Positions 27,989 through 36,879 of a DNA stretch of 64,000 nucleotides are shown here, one piece after another. Position 1 is the stretch's first letter; every line of letters begins with the position of its first letter. A program made the position numbers and the translations under genes. Under the pieces are notes generated by a model that saw nothing but the letters and a program-made list of their open reading frames with translations, ran no database searches and was not told where the DNA came from. The stretch is from Hyphomonadaceae bacterium (GTDB taxonomy: Bacteria; Pseudomonadota; Alphaproteobacteria; Caulobacterales; Hyphomonadaceae), in the NCBI GenBank assembly GCA_028285145.1, contig JANQQC010000062.1:62001-126000 (forward strand), read 5' to 3'.

Positions 27989-29212
27989 TTACTCGGCCGC
28001 CAGCTCAATCGTAGGTCCGCCAAGCGCCTCAGCGATGCGTTCCGCGAGGCGCGCGGCAACAGCGGATTTGTCCATACGAGGCCAGCGCTCCACACCATCC
28101 CGCGAAATGAGAGCGATCTCATTCTCCATCCCGCCCATGACGTCGCCAGACACGTCGTTGGCAACGATCCAGTCACAGCTCTTCTTGTTGAGCTTCGCGA
28201 CAGCATGGCTCTCAACATCATTGGTCTCAGCAGCGAACCCGATCACGAGCTCTGGACGCTTCTTCCGCTTCTTGGAGATCGTCGCCAGGATATCAGGGTT
28301 TTCAGCCAGCTCGATTGCCGGAACGGTCGCACCACCCTTGAGCTTTAGCTTCTTCTCAGAAGCCTTGGCCGGTCGCCAGTCAGCGACCGCTGCCACGGAA
28401 ATGAATACATCTGCTGGCAACGCAGCTTCGCAAGCTTTGAGCATGCTCCGAGCCGTTTCAACTGAGACCAGTTCGACACCGCGTGGCGCGGGCAGCGAAA
28501 CCGGCCCGGACACCAGTGTGACCCGTGCACCCTGTTCGGCCAGCGCCTGCGCGATGGCATAACCCTGTCGCCCGGAAGAATGATTGGAAAGATAACGCAC
28601 AGGATCAAGCGGCTCGCGCGTCGGTCCCGCCGTCACCAGCGCATGTACGCCGTTCAGTGGTTTCTCGGAAACACCGTCAAGCTGGCGTTCGATCTCCGCA
28701 ACAATAGCTGGCACATCAGGCAAACGTCCTGGTCCGAACTCCCCGCACGCCATTGCGCCCTCATCAGGCTCCATGACAGTCACGCCGTCGGCTCTGAGTT
28801 GAGCAACGTTACGCTGGACAGCGGCATGCATCCACATGCGGACATTCATGGCCGGAACCATCAAAACAGGTTTGTCTGTCGCCAGCAGCGCCGTCGTCGC
28901 CAGATCGTTCGCGAGCCCGCCTGCAGCTTTACCGATAAGGTCCGCTGTCGCCGGACAAACCACAACGAGATCGGCAGAGCGCGAAAGCTGGATATGCCCC
29001 ATCTCCGCTTCTTCATCGAGATCGAAGAGATCTGTGTAAGCCTTCTCGCCCGAAAGCGCGGCCACCGAGAGCGGCGTAACGAACTCCTGCCCGCCGCCCG
29101 TGACGATACAACGGGCCCCAATGCCTTTACGGCCGAGGTCCCGGATAAGCTCCAGGCTCTTATAGGCCGCGATACCGCCGCCAATGATTAACAGGATGCG
29201 TTTGTCCGTCAT
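27989..29212 (-). CDS. coaBC: Bifunctional phosphopantothenoylcysteine decarboxylase/synthetase
   Basis: CoaBC joins cysteine to 4'-phosphopantothenate (CoaB) and decarboxylates the product (CoaC, FMN-dependent) in coenzyme A synthesis. The N-terminal flavoprotein half has GGGIAAYKSLELIRDL, PATADLIGKAAGGLANDL, the substrate clamp PAMNVRMW and the active-site cysteine in GAMACGEFGPGRL. The CoaB half has TAGPTREPLDPVRYLSNHSSG and ends with the synthetase segment VIGFAAETND. Length, 407, is typical. It sits between the UrcA-like gene and dut. Confidence 0.95.
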   Translation of the reverse strand: MTDKRILLIIGGGIAAYKSLELIRDLGRKGIGARCIVTGGGQEFVTPLSVAALSGEKAYTDLFDLDEEAEMGHIQLSRSADLVVVCPATADLIGKAAGGLANDLATTALLATDKPVLMVPAMNVRMWMHAAVQRNVAQLRADGVTVMEPDEGAMACGEFGPGRLPDVPAIVAEIERQLDGVSEKPLNGVHALVTAGPTREPLDPVRYLSNHSSGRQGYAIAQALAEQGARVTLVSGPVSLPAPRGVELVSVETARSMLKACEAALPADVFISVAAVADWRPAKASEKKLKLKGGATVPAIELAENPDILATISKKRKKRPELVIGFAAETNDVESHAVAKLNKKSCDWIVANDVSGDVMGGMENEIALISRDGVERWPRMDKSAVAARLAERIAEALGGPTIELAAE

Positions 29213-29286
29213 TTCGCCTGCCTATGTAGGACGAAAACCTGAAGAAATGGATGTTTTTCGGTGTAAATCCGCGCAAATTCGCCGGT

Positions 29287-29922
29287 TTATCGATGTTCAG
29301 GGCCAACAATCGCGACCCGTTCGGCAAAATCACTTGATCGCAGCCGTGCGTGGTAGAGTGCCAATTGCTCGATACCGGAGGCCTCGATCGTGTCCTCCAG
29401 CACGCCCTGGACGCACAACCGGCGTAGGCGGTTTGTGAACCGCCGACCGTCCGCAGGACACGCGGCCAGCGCCGTATTCGAAAGCCGGTCATAAAGCGCT
29501 TCGACGCCTTCCCGCGTATCGAGCACCGCAAGATCGTCAACGCAGACGTCAAAACGACGTTCGCCGTCGCGCCGATTGGTCAGCTGGCGCACTTTGAAGC
29601 GACACGTCGGAGCCGCTTTGGTCGTGACTGTGGCGGGGGTAACCGCAGGTGCGCTGGACCCGCGCACAACCGTTACGCCGACCGGTTTCTGCACAGACGT
29701 CACTGGCGCACCAGAAATGCCGCTATAGACGACGGGCCGGGTACTCTCGGTTGCGCCAACCGGCCGGATCGTTCGAACGCTACCTGAAGTTGTCTGTTTG
29801 ACCGAGATCAGGCAGGCCCCGCCTCGACCGCCCAGAAGCTCAACTGTGTCGCAACTCTGGGTGAACGCCAGAGGCGTCGTGGCAATTAGTGCGGCACCTA
29901 CTGCGCCAAGGAACCGGATCAT
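29287..29922 (-). CDS. Secreted protein with UrcA-like C-terminal domain
   Basis: A 211-residue protein with a signal peptide (MIRFLGAVGAALIATTPLAFTQ), so periplasmic. A low-complexity Thr/Val/Pro stretch (about 35-110) follows. The C-terminal 90 residues resemble the UrcA family: VDDLAVLDTREGVEALYDRLSNTALAACPADG with a second conserved cysteine in RRLCVQGV. UrcA proteins are short secreted proteins of unknown role in Caulobacterales and relatives. An excellent ribosome site, AGGAGG, lies 6 bases before the ATG at 29922. It is inserted between ubiB and coaBC on the same strand. The family call is by eye. Confidence 0.72.
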   Translation of the reverse strand: MIRFLGAVGAALIATTPLAFTQSCDTVELLGGRGGACLISVKQTTSGSVRTIRPVGATESTRPVVYSGISGAPVTSVQKPVGVTVVRGSSAPAVTPATVTTKAAPTCRFKVRQLTNRRDGERRFDVCVDDLAVLDTREGVEALYDRLSNTALAACPADGRRFTNRLRRLCVQGVLEDTIEASGIEQLALYHARLRSSDFAERVAIVGPEHR

Positions 29923-30027
29923 GGTCGACCTCCTGCGATTCTCGCATGGTTGACCGGGAGTAAACACCTGATTCCGCTGGCGGGCGAATGGCTTCTCGCC
30001 ACCGGCGAACGCGACTCGCCTGTCGCG

Positions 30028-31575
30028 TCACGTCTGCTGCAGAATCCCCAGCACCGAGACGCCGGCCAGCCAACCAACGAGGGTCAGGAAACCCAGAAAC
30101 AGGAACCATCCCCACCAAGGTGCAAATCGCTCGCGGGGCAGTATCGCTGGTTCCTTCGATGCCTCGAGAGACGCCTCCAACTTATCCATGACGACCGGCA
30201 GGCGTTTCAACCTGTCAGACACTTCGCGGACAGTTTCCGTAACCAGCTTTGCGGCCCCGGCCGGGCCAAACTGCGTACGCACCCACTCGCCAACGATAGG
30301 CTCCGCCGCCGTCCAGATATCGTGACCGGGGTCGATGGTCCGGGCGACACCCTCAACCTGCACCATCGTCTTCTGGAGAAGAATGAGTTCGGGGCGCATC
30401 TCCATCCCAAACGTGTGCGTGAAATCGAGCAATTGCAGCAACAGCCGCGCCATGGAGACCTCTTCGGCATTTTTGCCGTGAATCGGCTCTCCCACAGACC
30501 GCAGCGCCTGCGCAAAGTCCCCTACGGACTTGTCTGCTGGAACATAACCGGCCTCAAAATGAACTTCCGCGATACGCTGATAGTCGCGCTGAATGAAGCC
30601 CCAGAGAATCTCGGCGAGGAACCGGCGCTCCATCACGCCGACACGGCCTATGATGCCAAAATCAATCAGGGCGAGCTTGCCCTCTGGCGTAACGATCATG
30701 TTCCCTTCATGCATGTCGGCATGAAAGACACCGTGCTTGATGGCGTGGGACAGGAACCCGCGCGTCACACAATTGGCAAGATAGGCACGGTCCACATTGG
30801 TGCCTTCAAGCGCATCGGGATGGGTCAGTGGTCGCCCAGCCACCCAATCGGTGGTCAGGACACGTTTGCCCGTCCGTTCCCAGTCCACGCTGGGGATCTG
30901 GTAGAAGCCGTCAGCGTCCGAAATCTCCTTGAGTTCACCTGCCCCGCCCGCTTCAAGCCGCAGGTCCAACTCCTTATCCATGCTTTCCGCGACGGTCTGT
31001 GTGAACGCGACAGGGCGTAGGCGACGGCTTTCGGCAGACACGCGCTCAATGTTGCGGGCGGCCCGTCCCATCGCGCGGAGCTCTTTGTGAAGACGCTCCT
31101 CAATATCGGGCCGCAGGATCTTGACCGCTTTGACACCTTCCTCGGTTTCCATTCGGTGAACCTGCGCGAGTGAGGCCGCGGCAATCGGATCATCCAGTTT
31201 CGGAAACAGAGCCTGTGCCTCATCAGATCCGAACTCTTCCGCCAGTGCCTTCCTGGCCTTGTCCATCGAAAAGGCTGGCAGATTGTCCTTGAGTCTCGAA
31301 AGATCCGTCGTCGTCTCAACACCGAAAACATCAGGGCGGGTCGCAAGAAACTGCCCCATCTTGATGTAGGCAGGGCCGAGCTTCTCAAGCGCTCGCGCGA
31401 GACGCACACCGGGCCGTCCCCGTGCGCCCCCTGTGACGAGCCTGAGCGTTCGCCCCGCGATACGGGCAGGTAGCGGCAGGCGGCGTTGGTACTCGCCCGG
31501 CAGCACCACATCATGACGCGCCAGCGAGGCTCCAGCGCGCATCAGGCGCCAATAGTCCGCGATCGCCGCCATCAT
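30028..31575 (-). CDS. ubiB: UbiB/ADCK-family atypical kinase for ubiquinone synthesis
   Basis: A 515-residue UbiB protein, an atypical kinase-like ATPase that promotes ubiquinone synthesis. Motifs are the family KxGQ signature (KLGPAYIKMGQFLATRPD), the A-rich nucleotide loop (PIAAASLAQVH), the catalytic-loop-like VFHADMHEGNM and the metal motif LIDFGIIGR. The C-terminus has two membrane helices (FAPWWGWFLFLGFLTLVGW and the segment after). The ATG at 31575 begins one base after the ubiE stop; a longer frame to 31734 lies inside ubiE and is rejected. ubiE-ubiB is a standard pair. Confidence 0.95.
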   Translation of the reverse strand: MMAAIADYWRLMRAGASLARHDVVLPGEYQRRLPLPARIAGRTLRLVTGGARGRPGVRLARALEKLGPAYIKMGQFLATRPDVFGVETTTDLSRLKDNLPAFSMDKARKALAEEFGSDEAQALFPKLDDPIAAASLAQVHRMETEEGVKAVKILRPDIEERLHKELRAMGRAARNIERVSAESRRLRPVAFTQTVAESMDKELDLRLEAGGAGELKEISDADGFYQIPSVDWERTGKRVLTTDWVAGRPLTHPDALEGTNVDRAYLANCVTRGFLSHAIKHGVFHADMHEGNMIVTPEGKLALIDFGIIGRVGVMERRFLAEILWGFIQRDYQRIAEVHFEAGYVPADKSVGDFAQALRSVGEPIHGKNAEEVSMARLLLQLLDFTHTFGMEMRPELILLQKTMVQVEGVARTIDPGHDIWTAAEPIVGEWVRTQFGPAGAAKLVTETVREVSDRLKRLPVVMDKLEASLEASKEPAILPRERFAPWWGWFLFLGFLTLVGWLAGVSVLGILQQT

Positions 31576-31576
31576 G

Positions 31577-32374
31577 TTAGACGGCCCACCCATAGTGGAG
31601 CGCCGCAATGCCTCCGGAGAAATTGGTGACCGAGGTGCGTGAAAACCCGGCGGCTTCAACCTCGGCAAGGAACTCATCCTGTTTGGGAAAGCGCCGGATG
31701 GATTCAACGAGATATTGGTAGCTCTCCCGGTCACCAGCGACCATGGAACCCAGCGTCGGGATCACGTTGAAACTGTAGGTGTCGTAAGCCTCTTGCAACA
31801 TTGGCGCAGTCATGTGCGAGAATTCGAGAATCGCGAGGCGTCCACCCGGCTTCAGAACCCGCCGGAACTCTGAAAGCGCCGCCGCACGGTCCGCGACGTT
31901 ACGAATGCCGAATGCGATGGTCAGTGCATCAGCGGTACGGTTTTCGAATGGCAGCGCCTGCGCATCGCCGCAAACCCATTCCAGTCGACCGGAATAAGGG
32001 TTCATGTCCTTTCGCGCCTTGCCAGCATCAAGCATCGCATCGTTGATGTCGCAAACCACTGCTGTGGCGGGAGATGACTTGCCCTGCCTCTTTCCGGCAC
32101 GGTCCGCGCGATCAAGAAATGCCTTGGCAAGGTCACCGGTACCGCCAGCAACGTCGATCAGGTGTTCGCCCGGCTGGGGATTGAGCTTGGCAATCGTGTC
32201 GTGCTTCCACAAGCGATGAACGCCCGCAGACATCAAATCATTCATTATGTCGTAGCGGGTCGCGACCGAACGGAACACGCCTTTGACACGACTGACCTTC
32301 TCGTCAGGCGTCACGTCTTCGAAACCGAATGAGACGTTTTTCTCGTCAGTTGTATCATTCATGCGCGCGACCAT
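31577..32374 (-). CDS. ubiE: Ubiquinone/menaquinone C-methyltransferase UbiE
   Basis: UbiE adds the C-5 methyl of the ubiquinone ring using S-adenosylmethionine. Family blocks are VRGVF-like [29 protein letters not shown], the SAM motif [21 protein letters not shown] and [11 protein letters not shown]. At about 265 residues it is a normal size. I used the ATG at 32374; the ATG at 32362, 4 residues in, is equally possible. An open frame to 32716 is antisense to mutM and is rejected. It is 36 bp from the divergent mutM start, with the palindrome GCATATATGC between. Confidence 0.95.
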   Translation of the reverse strand: MVARMNDTTDEKNVSFGFEDVTPDEKVSRVKGVFRSVATRYDIMNDLMSAGVHRLWKHDTIAKLNPQPGEHLIDVAGGTGDLAKAFLDRADRAGKRQGKSSPATAVVCDINDAMLDAGKARKDMNPYSGRLEWVCGDAQALPFENRTADALTIAFGIRNVADRAAALSEFRRVLKPGGRLAILEFSHMTAPMLQEAYDTYSFNVIPTLGSMVAGDRESYQYLVESIRRFPKQDEFLAEVEAAGFSRTSVTNFSGGIAALHYGWAV

Positions 32375-32393
32375 GTTTGCGGGCCTTACAGAT

Positions 32394-32403
32394 GCATATA
32401 TGC
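32394..32403. promoter_or_regulatory. GCATATATGC palindrome in ubiE/mutM divergent gap
   Basis: A perfect 10-bp palindrome in the 36-bp space between two divergent start codons. Flanked by GAT on each side, it is AT-rich and could contribute -10 elements to one or both promoters, or be an operator. The gap is too short for two complete promoters, so at least one gene must be transcribed from inside or across the other. Confidence 0.35.
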
Positions 32404-32410
32404 GATAACA

Positions 32411-33256
32411 ATGCCTGAATTGCCTGAAGTCGAGACTGTTCGTCGCGGCCTGACCCCGGCCATGGAGGGTCGGCGGATCGAAACCGCGCGTGCTAACCGC
32501 CCTGATTTGCGCTTCCCATTGCCGGAGGATTTCGCCAGTCGGCTGACAGGAGCGACGATTTCTCGCCTCGGACGGCGCGCCAAATTCCTCGCGGCGGACC
32601 TGGATACAGGCGACACGCTGATCATGCACCTCGGGATGTCGGGGCGTTTCACTGTTGATGGCCATGAACCCGGCGCATATGCACATGACACCGGTGCGAA
32701 CCCCGCCCATGACCATGTTGTCTTCGAAATGGAGGGCGGCGCGACAGTGACCTACAACGATCCCCGTCGCTTCGGGTTTATGGATCTCTGGCCGACGGAT
32801 CAGATCGACTCCTACCCTTCGTTCACGGGCATGGGGCCGGAGCCGCTCTCAAACACCTTTGCCGCAGCCCACCTCAATGCCGCCCTGAAGGGGAAGGCAA
32901 CGCCTATAAAGGCGGCCCTGCTCGATCAGCGCGTCGTGGCAGGTCTGGGCAACATTTATGTATGTGAGGCGCTGTTCCGATCCGGCATCTCTCCGAGGAG
33001 AAAGGCCAGCAGCATTGCCGGCGTTCGCGCGAGCCGGCTCGCACCTGCGATAAATGAAACGATCGCCGAAGCCATTGAGGCAGGCGGATCAACCCTGCGC
33101 GACTTCGCTTCTACAGACGGCGCGCTCGGCTACTTTCAGCATCGCTTCAAGGTCTACGGCCGCGAAGGTGAGCCCTGCCCGAAGTGCAGCGGCCCGATCA
33201 GACGTATCGTCCAATCGGGCCGCTCGACATTCTATTGTAGTAACTGCCAGCGTTAG
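32411..33256 (+). CDS. mutM: Formamidopyrimidine-DNA glycosylase (Fpg/MutM)
   Basis: MutM removes 8-oxoguanine and formamidopyrimidine and nicks the DNA. The 281-residue protein starts [13 protein letters not shown], with catalytic P2 and E3. It has the HLGMSGRF loop lysine/His region, YNDPRRFGF, the helix-two-turn-helix block [19 protein letters not shown] and a C-terminal zinc finger: CPKC with CSNC 20 residues later. The ATG at 32411 follows directly from the requirement for an N-terminal PE. It is divergent from ubiE and convergent with tig, with 107 bp between. Confidence 0.97.
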   Translation: MPELPEVETVRRGLTPAMEGRRIETARANRPDLRFPLPEDFASRLTGATISRLGRRAKFLAADLDTGDTLIMHLGMSGRFTVDGHEPGAYAHDTGANPAHDHVVFEMEGGATVTYNDPRRFGFMDLWPTDQIDSYPSFTGMGPEPLSNTFAAAHLNAALKGKATPIKAALLDQRVVAGLGNIYVCEALFRSGISPRRKASSIAGVRASRLAPAINETIAEAIEAGGSTLRDFASTDGALGYFQHRFKVYGREGEPCPKCSGPIRRIVQSGRSTFYCSNCQR

Positions 33257-33363
33257 AGAGCTTTTTGCCAACTGAGCGTGAAGGTCATCAGGTCTGCCTC
33301 CATTTGCGGGCCGTTAAAGCCCCGAGAAGCGTCACCAGCTCGCGATACGAGTGATCAGCAGCT

Positions 33364-34701
33364 CTACTCTTCGTCTTCCGCGAACAACTCGTCTTTCGAG
33401 ACCGTCTTGTCTGTCACATCCGCGACTTCAAGAATGTGGTCGACGACCTTGTCTTCGTAGATCGGGGCACGGACCTGAGCCATAGCCGCGGGGTTCTTCT
33501 GGAAGAACTCAAGCACTTCGCGCTCTTGTCCCGGAAACTGACGAGCTTGGGCGACAACCGCGTTCTGGACTTCCTGCTCGCTGATCTGGACCTCGTTCAC
33601 GCGACCAATCTCGGCCAGAACAAGACCGAGACGGACGCGACGCTCAGCAATCGCACGATACTCTGTCTTCAACTCGTCCTCAGGCTTCTCAGCCTCTTCC
33701 TCTGACAAACGTCCGGCTTCTTTCTCCTGCTGGAGCTGACCCCAGATCTGGTCGAACTCCTGATCCACCATCTTCGGTGGCAGATCGAAATCATGCGCCT
33801 CATCCAGCGCATCGAGCAACGCCCGCTTCGCCTTTGCACGGGAGGCGGTGTCATACTCGCCCTTGATCTGCTCGGTGACGAGTTCTTTCAGGTTGTCGAG
33901 CCCTTCCAGACCCAAACCTCTGGCGAAATCATCATTGATTTCAGGGGTTTCTGGTGCCCGAACCTCGGTCACTTTCACATCGAAGACAGCTTCTTTACCG
34001 GCAAGGTTTTCGGCCTGATAGTCTTCGGGAAAGGTGACGTTGACTTCTTTTTCTTCGCCAGTCTTCGCGCCGACGAGCTGTTCCTCAAAGCCGGGAATGA
34101 AGCGGCCTGAGCCCAGAACCAGTGTTTGCTCCTCTGCCGTACCGCCCTCAAAGGCCTCACCGTCAATCTTTCCAACGAAGTCGATGACCAGCGCATCTCC
34201 GTCTTTGGCCTTCGCGGTCTTGCCGCGCGGCTCATACTTCACGTTTTGCTCCGCAATGCGGGCAACGGCCTCGTCGACTTCCTCATCGGGGATCTCAGCG
34301 ACGGGGCGCTCAAGCTTAATCGCTTTGACGTCTGCCGGCTCGAACTCGGGCATGATGTCGACATGCATGTGGTAGTCGAGGTCCGCCCTGCCATCGAGCA
34401 CCTCTTCCATTTCGGTCTCGAACTGCACATCAGGCTGAGAGGCCGGACGTACATCGGCATCCTCAATCGCCTTCTGATTGGTCTCCGTCAGCAGGCCTTC
34501 GACGACTTCGCCCATGATCGACTTGCCGAACATCTTGCGCACATGGCTTGCGGGCACTTTACCGGGACGAAACCCTTTCAGGCTCATCTGAGGGCGAATT
34601 TCCTCGATGCGAGCGTCGAGCTTAGCCTGAAGCTCCGAAGCTGGAACCTTGATTGCAAAAGTGCGGCTAAGGCCTTCTGCTTTTGTCTGGGTGACTTCCA
34701 T
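33364..34701 (-). CDS. tig: Trigger factor, ribosome-associated chaperone and prolyl isomerase
   Basis: Trigger factor binds nascent chains at the ribosome exit tunnel. The 445-residue protein has the ribosome-docking signature region GFRPGKVPASHVRKMFG, an FKBP-type PPIase domain (GDALVIDFVGKIDGEAFEGG, LGSGRFIPGFEEQLVG) and a helical C-terminal chaperone domain with an acidic tail. ATG at 34701 is used; GTG at 34707 is possible. In many bacteria clpP-clpX-lon follow tig, but here the convergent mutM comes next. tRNA-Leu lies 125 bp upstream on the same strand. Confidence 0.96.
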   Translation of the reverse strand: MEVTQTKAEGLSRTFAIKVPASELQAKLDARIEEIRPQMSLKGFRPGKVPASHVRKMFGKSIMGEVVEGLLTETNQKAIEDADVRPASQPDVQFETEMEEVLDGRADLDYHMHVDIMPEFEPADVKAIKLERPVAEIPDEEVDEAVARIAEQNVKYEPRGKTAKAKDGDALVIDFVGKIDGEAFEGGTAEEQTLVLGSGRFIPGFEEQLVGAKTGEEKEVNVTFPEDYQAENLAGKEAVFDVKVTEVRAPETPEINDDFARGLGLEGLDNLKELVTEQIKGEYDTASRAKAKRALLDALDEAHDFDLPPKMVDQEFDQIWGQLQQEKEAGRLSEEEAEKPEDELKTEYRAIAERRVRLGLVLAEIGRVNEVQISEQEVQNAVVAQARQFPGQEREVLEFFQKNPAAMAQVRAPIYEDKVVDHILEVADVTDKTVSKDELFAEDEE

Positions 34702-34825
34702 GTCCACTAATTCCTTTGGCGCAGCGACGAAAGACGCCTGCGCGCGGCGTTCCTATTATCTGAAAATGCGGCTTATGTCACAGCCCAACGGCCCTGTCCA
34801 CGCGGGGTCGGACGCGTTTTTGCAG

Positions 34826-34910
34826 TGGTGCGGATGGAGGGACTCGAACCCCCACGCCTCGCGGCGCTAGAACCTAAATCTAGTGCGTCTACCAATTTCG
34901 CCACATCCGC
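34826..34910 (-). tRNA. tRNA-Leu (anticodon UAG)
   Basis: An 85-nt class II tRNA on the minus strand. The acceptor stem GCGGATG pairs with CATCCGC, followed by A and an encoded CCA. The D arm reads TGGCGAAATTGGTAGACGC; the anticodon stem CTAGA/TCTAG encloses TTTAGGT, giving anticodon UAG for leucine CUN codons. A long variable arm (CGCCGCGAGGCG) and the T loop GGTTCGAGTCC confirm the leucine class. Confidence 0.98.
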
Positions 34911-34951
34911 ACGAACCGGCTTGCTATCGCCCGTTGCGGCAACGATCAAGC

Positions 34952-35491
34952 CTAGAGCACACGGCTCTCCCCTTCTTCACCGCGCTCAGCGACAAAGAGT
35001 TGGCCATCAACACGTTCAAGCCGTGTGATTGAGCAGTGCATCGGGCGGAAAACAACAACGTCCTCTTCGCCGTCCAGCATGCCAACAATTGCGTTGATGG
35101 CGACGAAATGACTAAAGAAAACAGTTCCGTCCTTAGCATTGTTGACGGCTTCAAACGCGGCCTGCCGCCATGGCGAAAAGTCGTGACCTGCCTCAGACCA
35201 GCGCCCGGTCATCACATCACGCAGCCACGCCGAGCGATCATCTAGGCCAGCCGGCGTTTCGATCTCCGAGATTCGCGAATCTACTGGCGCAGTCCGTCCG
35301 GTGGCCCGCTCGAATGCCTGGCTTGTTTCACGGCAACGCGCCATAGGGCTGGTCACGGGGTGGGTCGCACCAGCGGCAATAAGGGCTTCTGCAGCCGCGC
35401 TTGCCTGCCTGTGACCGCGATCGGACAAGCCCGGATCAGCCGCCTCACCCCAGGAAGCGGCGGCTTCGCCATGTCTGACAAGGAAAATCAT
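34952..35491 (-). CDS. Histidine phosphatase superfamily protein
   Basis: A 179-residue phosphatase of the phosphoglycerate-mutase-like superfamily. The phospho-accepting histidine is in the N-terminal LVRHGEA. Conserved arginine SPMARCRETSQ and the second histidine in VFFSHFVAINA are present. The substrate (small phosphate ester, SixA-like protein, or other) cannot be decided. The ATG at 35491 overlaps the stop of the Coq4-like gene by 4 bp, so the two are coupled. Confidence 0.88.
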   Translation of the reverse strand: MIFLVRHGEAAASWGEAADPGLSDRGHRQASAAAEALIAAGATHPVTSPMARCRETSQAFERATGRTAPVDSRISEIETPAGLDDRSAWLRDVMTGRWSEAGHDFSPWRQAAFEAVNNAKDGTVFFSHFVAINAIVGMLDGEEDVVVFRPMHCSITRLERVDGQLFVAERGEEGESRVL

Positions 35492-36270
35492 GCGGCGAAG
35501 ACGTCCTCAGAAAGGCCAGCCTCTTCAAATTGCTTCAGCGCCCGATAATAGGCGACTGGCGGTTTGATATTGAGACGCTCACGCGCCTCATCCAGCGGTT
35601 CCTCGACGAGTGCCAGAATGTCCTGTTCAACAATTTTTCTGGCGGCCTTTCCGTTACGCCTGCCCTCGTGGAAACAGGCCATGACATCGACGCCGCGCGG
35701 CGCGACCTTCCGGACCTGCCGACACCCCATATAAGAGATAAAGATAACGCCGCGACCGCCCCCGCTTTGCCCATGGGTGAAAGCCAGTAGCGCGGCTTCA
35801 CCTAGCCCATCCCGGCCGTAGCCGGACAGGATGTGGAACATATCGTGGGTGTCGCGCTTGCGATTGCCATACCACTGGACGAGATCGTCATAATCTTCGG
35901 AGAAGAACTTCTCAGACTCATCGACCAGCCCCTGTGCCGTCAAGCCCTCGCGGCGCATGAAGTCGACATAGGCCCGTCCAACCGTCCCCTCAGGCAGCTT
36001 CAGCAGCTCCTTGTGATTGTCGAGGATCGGCGGCAGGTAACGCCGTTCTGCAATCCTCGCGGCACCAGCCTCCGTCGCGGCGAAGGCATCCATCTCTTTG
36101 AGTATGTGGTTGCCGTTCAGAGCGGAGATAATGTGAAACACCTGCTCGGTGTCTTCTTTGTCGGCAATCAGCTTCCGCATACGCCGCATCGCCTCGAATG
36201 GACGAAAACCGGGCTTTTCGCGTTTTGGGTCGATGAATTCGGTATCGGCTCTCATCATGATGTCGGCCAT
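35488..36270 (-). CDS. Coq4-family (ubiquinone biosynthesis-like) protein
   Basis: A 260-residue protein resembling Coq4. It has the diagnostic HDxxH metal-like motif in RDTHDMFHILSGYGRDGLGEAALLAF. In eukaryotes Coq4 organises the coenzyme Q complex and has been reported to act in ring C1 decarboxylation and hydroxylation. Bacterial homologues are less well studied. The ATG at 36270 has AGGAG 5-6 bases upstream and is preferred to the frame from 36303. It is coupled to a histidine phosphatase gene and divergent from glnB by 220 bp. ubiE and ubiB lie about 4 kb away, which fits but does not prove a quinone role. Confidence 0.78.
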   Translation of the reverse strand: MADIMMRADTEFIDPKREKPGFRPFEAMRRMRKLIADKEDTEQVFHIISALNGNHILKEMDAFAATEAGAARIAERRYLPPILDNHKELLKLPEGTVGRAYVDFMRREGLTAQGLVDESEKFFSEDYDDLVQWYGNRKRDTHDMFHILSGYGRDGLGEAALLAFTHGQSGGGRGVIFISYMGCRQVRKVAPRGVDVMACFHEGRRNGKAARKIVEQDILALVEEPLDEARERLNIKPPVAYYRALKQFEEAGLSEDVFAA

Positions 36271-36321
36271 GACGTCTCCTCGTGTATCGGTCCTCACTAC
36301 CACGCCTCAAGCTTGCAAACA

Positions 36322-36337
36322 ATGACGCAGGCGTCAT
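36322..36337. promoter_or_regulatory. ATGACGC-AG-GCGTCAT dyad between Coq4-like gene and glnB
   Basis: A perfect 7-bp inverted repeat with a 2-bp centre. A further TGACG half-site follows at 36343-36347. It is in the 220-bp divergent intergenic region, closer to the Coq4-like start. No sigma-54 (-24/-12) promoter is visible for glnB. It could be an operator serving either gene. Confidence 0.45.
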
Positions 36338-36364
36338 CTTTGCTGACGTTGCGGCGCCCAATAA

Positions 36365-36829
<465 letters not shown>

Positions 36830-36879
36830 AAAACTACTCAGACCCAACCCCAACATCCAGACACTATACGGAGGGCTAA

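Noticed and set aside
29950..31020. Long plus-strand open frame of 356 codons
   Set aside because: It is antisense to ubiB, which has clear family motifs. The frame has no recognisable domain and arises from GC-rich codon structure.
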